A program made the position numbers and the translations under genes. From the NCBI GenBank assembly GCA_946406585.1, contig CAMJLI010000005.1:1-33871 (forward strand): a stretch of 33,871 bases of DNA, in the 5' to 3' direction. How positions within the stretch are numbered: the first letter of the stretch is position 1; each line of letters opens with the position of its first letter. Of this stretch, positions 15,593 to 22,872 are shown piece by piece. The stretch is from an uncultured Prevotellaceae bacterium (GTDB lineage Bacteria > Bacteroidota > Bacteroidia > Bacteroidales > Bacteroidaceae). The notes under the pieces are model-generated. The model did not search any database. It saw only the letters and a program-made list of their open reading frames with translations, and was not told the origin of the DNA.

Positions 15593-17071
15593 TTACTTTT
15601 TACTTTTGTTTGTCAGTCTTTTCCAAAAAAGATACTTTTCCGGGATAAGACCTTGAACATATAAAAACGACTGTGGCTTGAAAAGAAATGACCAGCCCAT
15701 GTAGAGAACTGCAAAAAGAATTGTCTTGACAATCCCATCGGCATATAATCCCAAGTTCAGAACCCAACCCAAAATATAGCAAATGGCAAATATAATGGTA
15801 GAAGCTATGGTAACAGGAGCAAGATCTAATAGTTGTTGTTGCCACTTATAACCAATATGTATGGAAACCAAACGAATGTTGACAAAATAGCAAAACCAAT
15901 TGTAAACGACTACTCCAAATAAGAAACCCTTCATTCCATAAAATACCAAGCCTCCTATCATGAATGATGAGCCTACACCTCTCTTCACCAGTGTCCAATT
16001 GAACATCGTTCTGCTTTTGCCAATGGCTGCAATGGTCTGTAAGTTTACTGCTTGCAGGCATGTTGAAATGCCAACCAGGCAAAGTACTTGGAAATAAGGT
16101 ACACATGGCAACCATCGGTCTGAGTATAGCAATACGAATAAGGGTTTTGCTATCAGGATTAGTAAAAACATCAATGGAAAAGTGATATAACTTATAGATG
16201 TCGTCAACCTTTTGATCATACTCACCATGGCAGGTTTGTCATCCTGCACCATTGCATATAAAGGATAAGTGATTTGAGTCAAGACAGAAGAAATGCTGCG
16301 TGAGGCGATAGCCTCCAGACCCGATGCTTTGGAATAATAGCCAAGGGTTGCCGGACTGTAAAGCTTTCCTATCAACAACGCCTGAAGTTTGGAAAAGAAC
16401 GTGTTGATCAAGTGTGTCATAAACATGTAAACACCGAAACTGAATAGTTCTCTGAAAGATTTCCAGGAGAAAGTCCATAAAGGGCGCCATCTGACATAAA
16501 ACCAAAAGACAAGGGAGGGTATGAATGCTATAATCAGGTTTTGTGCAACTAAAGACCATACTCCGTAGCCATTATAGGCCATCAAAATAGTAACAGTCAA
16601 ACTGACAAAAGTGGCAACCAAGGAAACAATGGCCAAAAGTTTGAAATTCATCTTCTTCTTTAACTGGTTGCGCTGTATTATGTTGAATGCATAGATGAAT
16701 AAAATCAAACCTTGTACCCTCAGAACATCGCACAATACCGGTATTTCATAAAAACTTGATATTGCAGGAGCACTGAAAAAGAGTATCGTGTATAATACAC
16801 AAGCCATGCACATGTTCCAATAGAATATTGTGGAATAGTCTGTTTGGGTGGGGTTTTTCTTCTGTATTAATGCTGAACCGAATCCTCCTTCAATAAATGC
16901 GTCAGACAGGGACATGAAAATGGCCAACATCCCTATACAGCCGTAATCAAAAGGAGTGAGAAGGCGAGCAAGGATAATGCCTGAAATGAATTCTATGCCC
17001 ATTTTGGAAAACCTTTGGAAAGACGTCCAAATCATTCCAGAAAGGGTTTTCTTCCTTAAATCCATTGCCAT
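15593..17071 (-). CDS. MOP-superfamily polysaccharide flippase (Wzx-like)
   Basis: 492 residues, an integral membrane protein with roughly 12-14 hydrophobic helices. Family members flip lipid-linked oligosaccharides or other undecaprenyl-linked precursors across the inner membrane. The N-terminus (GMIWTSFQRFSKMGIEFISG, then ARLLTPFDYGCIGMLAIFM) is typical of PST/TuaB-type flippases. An in-frame ATG at 17065 two codons in is an equally good start; an AAGGA sits about 10 bases upstream. It sits in the middle of the D-alanine/ATP-grasp cluster, separate from the polymerase and sugar-phosphate transferase 14 kb away, which suggests that the cluster's product is itself exported. Confidence 0.9.
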   Translation of the reverse strand: MAMDLRKKTLSGMIWTSFQRFSKMGIEFISGIILARLLTPFDYGCIGMLAIFMSLSDAFIEGGFGSALIQKKNPTQTDYSTIFYWNMCMACVLYTILFFSAPAISSFYEIPVLCDVLRVQGLILFIYAFNIIQRNQLKKKMNFKLLAIVSLVATFVSLTVTILMAYNGYGVWSLVAQNLIIAFIPSLVFWFYVRWRPLWTFSWKSFRELFSFGVYMFMTHLINTFFSKLQALLIGKLYSPATLGYYSKASGLEAIASRSISSVLTQITYPLYAMVQDDKPAMVSMIKRLTTSISYITFPLMFLLILIAKPLFVLLYSDRWLPCVPYFQVLCLVGISTCLQAVNLQTIAAIGKSRTMFNWTLVKRGVGSSFMIGGLVFYGMKGFLFGVVVYNWFCYFVNIRLVSIHIGYKWQQQLLDLAPVTIASTIIFAICYILGWVLNLGLYADGIVKTILFAVLYMGWSFLFKPQSFLYVQGLIPEKYLFWKRLTNKSKK

Positions 17072-17133
17072 AAAGTCATCCTTTCGTAATAATTACAAAT
17101 TAAATTTTTATTCTTATAAAGGGCTTCATATGA

Positions 17134-18282
17134 CTAAAGGAAATAGAACCTTTGCACGCGTTTTGACAGTTGGCACAACACTTCGTAGCCGATGGTGTTC
17201 AAGTCGGAAGCCATGTCGTCGGCATTGTATGACAGGTTGCCGCTCTTGCCGAGTATTATGGCATGTGTTCCCATCTTGACGGATGGTATGTCGGTGACAT
17301 CTACAAGTGTCTGGTCCATGCAGATTCTTCCCAATATGGGAGCCTTGCAGCCATTTATAAGGACATTGCCTGAATTGGAAAGATGCCGGTTGAGGCCGTC
17401 TGCATAGCCTGTGGCCACGGTTGCCACGGTCATTTCCTTGTCTGCCTTGAAGGTGCGTCCATAGCCTATTGTCTCGCCAGGATGCACTTGTTTTACCATC
17501 GATATGACAGACTTCCACGATAGCGCCGGCTCTATGCCTTGCGGCAGTTCATTGGACACGTCAGGTTTCAGTCCATAGAGTATGATTCCCAATCTCACGA
17601 TATTGCCGATGGTTTCATAAAATGGTGTGTCGTCGAGATAGAAAAGCCCTGCTGCCGAGTTGCAGCAATGGATATATGGCAAATTCAAGTCGGAAATCCT
17701 GTCTGCCACGTCTTTGAACTTGTTCAGTTGGTCGTGTGTGAATGCAATGTCCGACTCGCTGTTCCCGTCAGCCACGCATAAATGTGTGAATATGCCATTG
17801 ATATGAAGCAGTTTGGAATAATTACGGATGGTTTGCTCGCATTCTTCTGGTTGGTCAGCATCGATGCCTATCCTATTCATGCCGGTGTCTATGGCAAACT
17901 GACACTTGATGTCAATTCCAGTATTGGCAAGTTGTTCGGCATATTGTTCCGACACAATGGCTTGGGTAAGGTCTTGGTCGTGCAGTGTTCTTGCGTAATA
18001 TGGGGAAGAATAGCCCAAGATGAGTATTTCTCCCTTTATGCCAGCTTCCCTTAGACATACCGCTTCGTCGATGTTGGAAACGGCAAACATGTTTACACCC
18101 AAGTCGGAAAGCAAGCGTGCCACCTGTACGTCGCCATGCCCATAGGCATCTGCCTTGATGACAGCCATTATCTCTGCATCCCGCTTCAGGCATTTCTTAT
18201 AATTGATGTAGTTGTTCATGAGTTGTGTCATGTCAATTTCAACCCATGACCGTTTTTCTATTTGGTTGGCGTGAACCTCCAT
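17134..18282 (-). CDS. alr: Alanine racemase (stand-alone)
   Basis: 382 residues, PLP-dependent fold III, interconverting L- and D-alanine. The PLP lysine is Lys43 (VIKADAYGHG) and the second catalytic base is Tyr274 (IGYGRTF); GYADGLNR (292-299) and GRICMDQTLVDVT also match. By eye, the carbamylated Lys of the Geobacillus enzyme is Ala130 here (FAIDTGMNRIGI), and the position of its Tyr354 is Lys374 (CQLSKRVQRF). Specificity for serine or another amino acid is therefore possible. In Bacteroidales the housekeeping racemase is, as I recall, fused to MurF, so a free copy 6 bases after ddl within this cluster suggests a dedicated role. Confidence 0.88.
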   Translation of the reverse strand: MEVHANQIEKRSWVEIDMTQLMNNYINYKKCLKRDAEIMAVIKADAYGHGDVQVARLLSDLGVNMFAVSNIDEAVCLREAGIKGEILILGYSSPYYARTLHDQDLTQAIVSEQYAEQLANTGIDIKCQFAIDTGMNRIGIDADQPEECEQTIRNYSKLLHINGIFTHLCVADGNSESDIAFTHDQLNKFKDVADRISDLNLPYIHCCNSAAGLFYLDDTPFYETIGNIVRLGIILYGLKPDVSNELPQGIEPALSWKSVISMVKQVHPGETIGYGRTFKADKEMTVATVATGYADGLNRHLSNSGNVLINGCKAPILGRICMDQTLVDVTDIPSVKMGTHAIILGKSGNLSYNADDMASDLNTIGYEVLCQLSKRVQRFYFL

Positions 18283-18288
18283 GTTTTG

Positions 18289-19257
18289 TCAGTCTATTAA
18301 GTCTCGTTTAGCTTCATATCCAAGAAGCAGCGTTTTTTCCACCAGTTCCTCAAATGATATGCCCATGAAGCGCGCTGCAGCAGGGAAGAGGCTCATGGCC
18401 GTCATTCCAGGCAGGGTGTCCACCTCGATGATCATGGGGCCTTTGACCTTGTCCACTATGAAGTCCATTCTGGAGAGGCCCCGGCAGTTGAGCAACCTAT
18501 AGGCTTCAAGCCCAATGGATTCCACTTGCTTTGCTGTGGCTTCATCAATGCATGCTGGGATAATATGTTGGCACAGTCCCTTGGTGTATTTGGTTTCATA
18601 GTCGATGAACTCTCGTTCAGAAACGATCTCTATGATGGGTAGTGCCATAGGGTGCTCGTTTCCCATGATTGGCAAAGACAATTCCACGCCTTCAAGGAAT
18701 TGCTCCACCAATAGTTGGTCACCGTATTTGAACGCTTCCTCCAAGGCATTTTGTATGTCTTCCTCTTTTCTCACCATCACAATGCCGATGCTCGAACCTT
18801 GGCTTGATGGTTTGAATACCAAAGGCAACCCAAATGTCTCTTTGATGTGTTGTGAGAAAATGTTTATGTCTTTGATGTCGTCTTTATAATATGCCTCGAA
18901 CTTGGCTGTTGGAAGGCCTGCACTCTCAAGGAAACGCTTGGTCACAACCTTGTTCATGCATACTGCGCTGCTGCAAATGCCCGGTCCGGTGTATGGTATG
19001 TTGGCCCATTCCAGAAAACCTTGAATGGATCCGTCCTCGCCGCCTTTGCCATGAAGGGCGATGTAGACCATGTCAGGCTTTTGCTTGATGATGTCTATGG
19101 CATTGTCGCGTGCGAGATCGAAAAGAGAGGCATTTTCATAACCTAACTTGAGCAAGGCTTGGTGAATGGCCATGCCGCTCAGAAGCGATATTTCACGCTC
19201 GGAGGAAATACCGCCACATACTACCAAAATCTTATTGTCTTTGCTAATTGTGTTCAT
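18289..19257 (-). CDS. ddl: D-alanine--D-alanine ligase (Ddl type)
   Basis: 322 residues, ATP-grasp fold. Visible features are GGISSEREISLLSG (Glu22, catalytic Glu), ALHGKGGEDGSIQGFLE, KPSSQGSSIGI, YETKY (Lys223-Tyr224) and the metal-binding EVDTLPGMTAMS (278-289), where Asp280 stands for the usual Asn. The Tyr of YETKY is the residue that goes with D-Ala-D-Ala rather than D-Ala-D-lactate formation. The sequence looks more like Proteobacterial/Firmicute Ddl than the Bacteroides housekeeping enzyme that I recall. Its alr neighbour could supply D-Ala. It may serve peptidoglycan, or make a D-Ala-D-Ala unit for the cluster's product. Confidence 0.88.
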   Translation of the reverse strand: MNTISKDNKILVVCGGISSEREISLLSGMAIHQALLKLGYENASLFDLARDNAIDIIKQKPDMVYIALHGKGGEDGSIQGFLEWANIPYTGPGICSSAVCMNKVVTKRFLESAGLPTAKFEAYYKDDIKDINIFSQHIKETFGLPLVFKPSSQGSSIGIVMVRKEEDIQNALEEAFKYGDQLLVEQFLEGVELSLPIMGNEHPMALPIIEIVSEREFIDYETKYTKGLCQHIIPACIDEATAKQVESIGLEAYRLLNCRGLSRMDFIVDKVKGPMIIEVDTLPGMTAMSLFPAAARFMGISFEELVEKTLLLGYEAKRDLID

Positions 19258-19305
19258 TCCAATTTTAATCCCTTGTCACCATATTTCATGGTTGTTGAAT
19301 ATTTA

Positions 19306-19914
19306 TTATTGCCGACCTAAGATGCAACGATTAATCCAACTTATTGTCTTATAAAGATACTTGTTCCTTATGAAACAGAGAGAACAATGAAGATTCGAAT
19401 AAGGGCGCTTGTTCAGCCATTTTATCATCAAGACCGAGTTGTGGTCGGAGCGAATAGCATAATCAACTAGAGAGAATCCTCTCTTCTTGCTCATGTCAAT
19501 TATCTTCTTGTTGTTTTCATGTGTATCGAAATATACTTTATCCACTCCCTTTGATAGGATATAATTTTCTCGCGCCTGTACCAATGCCTTATAAACGCCT
19601 TTGCCCGCGAACTCTGGGAGAACGGAGCCAAAACAAATATATCCAATACGCCCCTTGGCACACCACCATTTTATTTCTCTGATGGCAACCGCACCTGTTC
19701 CAACCAACCTTCCTTTCAGCAAGGCAACAAACATCACCCCTCCCATCTTGTCAATCTTTTCCTTTATCTCATCTGGTGGTAGAAAAGGGTTGTGCATGTA
19801 TATTCCTTCTTCTATGTTCTTTTGGTGAGCATGTCGAAGAACTTGGCTGATATCATCCCATGTGATGTTGTGTGGTTTTACAATGACTGATAACTCTCTG
19901 TCGTCTTGCATCAT
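19306..19914 (-). CDS. GNAT-family N-acetyltransferase-like protein
   Basis: 202 residues. The acetyl-CoA-binding motif A is visible as SVLPEFAGKGVYKALVQARE (about 98-116), with the preceding beta strands GVMFVALLKGRLVGTGAVAI. GNAT enzymes transfer acyl groups from acyl-CoA to amines, and some family members instead act as aminoacyl transferases on peptides. A basic, Cys-containing tail of ~30 residues follows MIKWLNKRPYS. Between ATP-grasp copy D (24 bases upstream) and ddl, it may acylate or aminoacylate an amino sugar or amino acid in the product. Substrate unknown. Confidence 0.75.
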   Translation of the reverse strand: MMQDDRELSVIVKPHNITWDDISQVLRHAHQKNIEEGIYMHNPFLPPDEIKEKIDKMGGVMFVALLKGRLVGTGAVAIREIKWWCAKGRIGYICFGSVLPEFAGKGVYKALVQARENYILSKGVDKVYFDTHENNKKIIDMSKKRGFSLVDYAIRSDHNSVLMIKWLNKRPYSNLHCSLCFIRNKYLYKTISWINRCILGRQ

Positions 19915-19938
19915 CTTAAATCAATTATGATAGCAACA

Positions 19939-21120
19939 TTACATGCCCAGGAATTTTAAAAGAACTGTTTTCCTTTCAGGAAAATCAGAAAAACGAATGA
20001 CAGGAAAAGGATGGTAGGATGCTTTTGGTTTTGCAATATGTGTCATGATTTCATCAAGGTCTTCTTTACAAAACATCGGACCGACCGCTTGCTGCAAACC
20101 TACACCAGGTCTTGGATTGAATTCAATCAATACCACTTTGCCTTCAGGAGTCAAAGTGAAATCCCAACCAACAATGTTCAATTGTGGTAATCTGCCATGC
20201 AAGGATAATACCGATTTCACCAGTTTATTCCAAAAGGGAATCTCATTTGGCAATTGTTCGGAGAGCAATGGTGAGTCCATTTGGAAATATGTATGCCGTT
20301 TCCTGTCAAGAAGCGTTCCTGTTTTTATGTTGATGCCTGTGAAACCGCCACCGGAACAAACGTTGTCCATTACAGAACCCTCACCGCCAAAGCGCAAACA
20401 AGCATAGAGTATTTTGCAAACTTTGTTGAAATCCCGATAAGTGACAATTCGAATGGTGTTTACAGATGATACATTATACTGTGCCAAAATAGGATGTTGC
20501 TTGATTATCTTTTGAAAGATATAGTTGTATCGGTATTTGTCAAACAACAGTTTGTATTCTTCTCTGGTGGTGTTGCTTGAAACTTTTATGATTCCATGTC
20601 CGCCATAAGATTCTACAGATGGTTTCAAAATGGTATCCTCGCCATTGCTTACAAGCAAGTCAAGGGCGTCGTCTTCCGAACACTCGTTGTCGTTGGCATC
20701 AAAGAAAATGCCATTGTTGTTGCATATTACGGTTTCAGGTATCTCAATGTCCAAAGCAGGGTCTGGCAAACGTAGAAAAAGCCTTTGTGCATTTTTGTCC
20801 ATATAGGCTGGCAAAAAGTCATATCTGTCCAAAAACGGGTATATATAATGCACAGCCATGGAACGAGTCACATAATGATTGGCTCTGATTCCAGATACGT
20901 GACTATAATATTCGGCATCTAATTGAGAAACAGAGAACCCCCATTTTTGAAAATATTCATTCTTCTTTTCTACATGATTTTTCCATGGAAATTGTGGATC
21001 CATCTCATTGTTTAGGAACATGCGTAGGTCAAAAGCCTGAAAATGTTCTGACATGGTAGGAGAAAAGTGCTCCCATGCGCGATAGAACGCAGCACCTATT
21101 TTGTTTTTTATTTTATTCAT
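19939..21120 (-). CDS. Sugar-transfer-associated ATP-grasp protein (copy D)
   Basis: 393 residues, the partner of copy C. Shared segments are MDPQFPWKNHVEKKNEYFQK near the start, ILKPSVESYGGHGIIKVS, NVSSVNTIRIVTYRDF and VVLIEFNPRPGVGLQQAVG (Glu333, Asn335), ending PMFCKEDLDEIMTHI. The ATP-grasp residues are intact. It is separated from copies A-C by the GNAT, ddl, alr and flippase genes, so it probably acts at a different step. The family is predicted, not proven, to form amide bonds or phosphates in surface polymer assembly. It lies 68 bases downstream of the opine dehydrogenase gene. Confidence 0.82.
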   Translation of the reverse strand: MNKIKNKIGAAFYRAWEHFSPTMSEHFQAFDLRMFLNNEMDPQFPWKNHVEKKNEYFQKWGFSVSQLDAEYYSHVSGIRANHYVTRSMAVHYIYPFLDRYDFLPAYMDKNAQRLFLRLPDPALDIEIPETVICNNNGIFFDANDNECSEDDALDLLVSNGEDTILKPSVESYGGHGIIKVSSNTTREEYKLLFDKYRYNYIFQKIIKQHPILAQYNVSSVNTIRIVTYRDFNKVCKILYACLRFGGEGSVMDNVCSGGGFTGINIKTGTLLDRKRHTYFQMDSPLLSEQLPNEIPFWNKLVKSVLSLHGRLPQLNIVGWDFTLTPEGKVVLIEFNPRPGVGLQQAVGPMFCKEDLDEIMTHIAKPKASYHPFPVIRFSDFPERKTVLLKFLGM

Positions 21121-21188
21121 CGCAGGCTGGTGAACTATTTCATGGAGGTTCGCCGATTCTTTATACTCTAATTAGGGTGGCTTGCAAC

Positions 21189-22271
21189 TTAACTGATAGC
21201 ATCTTTGATGTCATCGATTGTCACGTCTTCTTTTCCCAGCAAATATTGTATTGTGCGTGATTTCGCTTTAAGGTCTTTTCCCAACAACGCAGATGCCAAT
21301 GTCATGATGCTTTCCTGGATGCTTGTGTCATGGCCAAGTACCTTGCCTATTGAGATGTAAAGACCGAGCCCCATGGGGACGTCTTCGTTGAGATAACGGT
21401 GGTCGATGAATGACGGGCCTTTGTTTGAAGATTCCCCGAAAGAATGGAATACATCCATTGCCGGAATGCTCAGGTCTTCTTCATTGCGCCATTTTGCAGC
21501 CTCGAAATAGTCCAAGGGTTCGCATCCAAAGGCTTCCAAGATTTTGTTCTTTCGCTTGTCAAATTCTTGAATCACACGAACCACCGATGGTGTGAAGGCT
21601 TCCCTATACATCCAAAATTCACCACCACTATGTTCTATTCGTGATGCAGAAAAGAGGATGCCTATAGGATGGACAATCATGTTTGGATTGTGGATAGCCG
21701 ACTCCAAAATGTTCTTTCTGAGATATTTTGTGTTGTCGAACAATTGAGACAATTTGCCCAGCACCTCTTGGTTTCTTTCTGACGGCAATACTGAGATGGC
21801 ATTTCTTGGATTGTAGAAAGTAATGCGTACAAAACTGCCATCTATTATGCGTCCGTTATATGCTGTAGTCTCCCATTCTGAATATGTGACGTCTTTTTTT
21901 ATGTATTTCTTGAATATCAAACTTCCCATGTACCCTGGGCAAAGAACTATCAGTTGGCCGTCACGTACATAAGGTGCTATGATTTTGGCCACGTCTTCGT
22001 GCTGAAGGGTTGTTGTCATTACAAATATGACATCTGCAAAATCTATCGCTTTCTTCACATCACGTGTTATGAATTGCATTTTTGCTGTGAATTTCTTTCC
22101 TTTATTAGTCAAGTCCACAACATCATACTCTCCTTTTTCTGCAATTCTATTGAAAAAATCCATGTTTCCATAGCTGGATGTTTTCAACACGCTAACAGGA
22201 AATCCTTTCTCATAAATTTTAGCGGCGTGAATCAGTCCTGCATTGCCACTGCCTATTACTGTTATTTTCAT
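21189..22271 (-). CDS. NAD/NADP octopine/nopaline dehydrogenase family protein
   Basis: 360 residues. An N-terminal Rossmann fold opens with MKITVIGSGNAGLIHAAKIY (GxGNxG at residues 7-12). The C-terminal domain has the family-specific NPNMIVHPIGIL, SGGEFWMYREAFTPSVVRVI and EAFGCEPLDYFEA. The family reductively condenses an amino acid with an alpha-keto acid to give an opine; some relatives act on other substrates. Opine-type residues such as N-(1-carboxyethyl)alanine are known components of some O-antigens. With alr and ddl in the same unit, an alanine-derived substrate is plausible. It starts 37 bases after the cytidylyltransferase gene. Glycerol-3-phosphate dehydrogenase shares the N-terminal fold but not this C-terminal domain. 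Confidence 0.82.
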   Translation of the reverse strand: MKITVIGSGNAGLIHAAKIYEKGFPVSVLKTSSYGNMDFFNRIAEKGEYDVVDLTNKGKKFTAKMQFITRDVKKAIDFADVIFVMTTTLQHEDVAKIIAPYVRDGQLIVLCPGYMGSLIFKKYIKKDVTYSEWETTAYNGRIIDGSFVRITFYNPRNAISVLPSERNQEVLGKLSQLFDNTKYLRKNILESAIHNPNMIVHPIGILFSASRIEHSGGEFWMYREAFTPSVVRVIQEFDKRKNKILEAFGCEPLDYFEAAKWRNEEDLSIPAMDVFHSFGESSNKGPSFIDHRYLNEDVPMGLGLYISIGKVLGHDTSIQESIMTLASALLGKDLKAKSRTIQYLLGKEDVTIDDIKDAIS

Positions 22272-22308
22272 ATTTTAATGATTATAATGTCACAAAAAAA
22301 TATTGTGG

Positions 22309-22713
22309 TTATTTCGACTTGCTATAGTTTCGCAACATGGTGGACGAGATGCCCTCAGTCCTAGGAATGATGACCACTTCCTTGCCATTTTCCTTGCACC
22401 ACTCAACTGCTCGCTGGAATCCCGAATGTATTTGGTCGGGGCCTTTGGCGAATATGTCGAAGTCATTCTGCTGGATGTCGATGTCCACATCCTTGTAAGT
22501 GACCACCTCGTCGACATATTTGATGCAGCTGACCATGTAAAGGCGCTCCTCGGTGGTGTATACCATGTCGGCCTCGGGCTTGTATTTCTTGATGAAGTCG
22601 CCGTCTTGAACGGCAACGGTCAGGTGGTCGCCTAATTCCTTGGCACGCTTGAAAAGCAAGATGTGCCCTATATGCAACATGTCGTAAACTCCGAAAGTTA
22701 TTACTTTTCTCAT
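22309..22713 (-). CDS. Cytidylyltransferase, glycerol-3-phosphate (TagD) like
   Basis: 134 residues, a complete small nucleotidyltransferase. It has the HxGH motif (HIGH, 14-17, in GVYDMLHIGHILLFKRAKEL) and the C-terminal RTEGISST (118-125) that is characteristic of TagD/GCT enzymes making CDP-glycerol from glycerol-3-phosphate and CTP. Related enzymes make CDP-ethanolamine or activate heptose phosphates, so the alcohol is not certain. It is the first gene of the accessory cluster, behind a TAATTTTG element. With LicD at the far end of the same cluster, it probably supplies a CDP-alcohol donor for phosphodiester attachment. Confidence 0.82.
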   Translation of the reverse strand: MRKVITFGVYDMLHIGHILLFKRAKELGDHLTVAVQDGDFIKKYKPEADMVYTTEERLYMVSCIKYVDEVVTYKDVDIDIQQNDFDIFAKGPDQIHSGFQRAVEWCKENGKEVVIIPRTEGISSTMLRNYSKSK

Positions 22714-22777
22714 TCTTGAATAAGTGAATCCTTTGACTATTTTCCATCTCCAAAACTTGGTGGATGGATATGGAATG

Positions 22778-22785
22778 CAAAATTA
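22778..22785 (-). promoter_or_regulatory. Candidate -7 promoter element for the accessory cluster
   Basis: The minus strand reads TAATTTTG, matching TAnnTTTG, in the 159-base gap between the helicase stop and the cytidylyltransferase ATG. The transcription start would fall near 22770, giving a leader of about 57 bases. No clear -33 element is seen. The gaps downstream to argS are mostly under 70 bases, so one long transcript is possible. Confidence 0.42.
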
Positions 22786-22872
22786 GACAATAAATGTGGA
22801 TATGACGATTGCTGTGTTTCCTTATTGGTAAAGTCAAATTCCGCAATAACAAATTTTAACTGTTTTCTCGGA

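Noticed and set aside
18289..19257. VanA-type D-Ala-D-lactate ligase for glycopeptide resistance
   Set aside because: The YETKY motif keeps the Tyr associated with D-Ala-D-Ala synthesis, and no vanH, vanX or two-component genes are nearby.
21189..22271. Glycerol-3-phosphate dehydrogenase (GpsA) partnering the TagD-like enzyme
   Set aside because: The N-terminal fold is shared, but the C-terminal NPNMIVHP and SGGEFWMYREAFTPSV motifs belong to the octopine/nopaline family.
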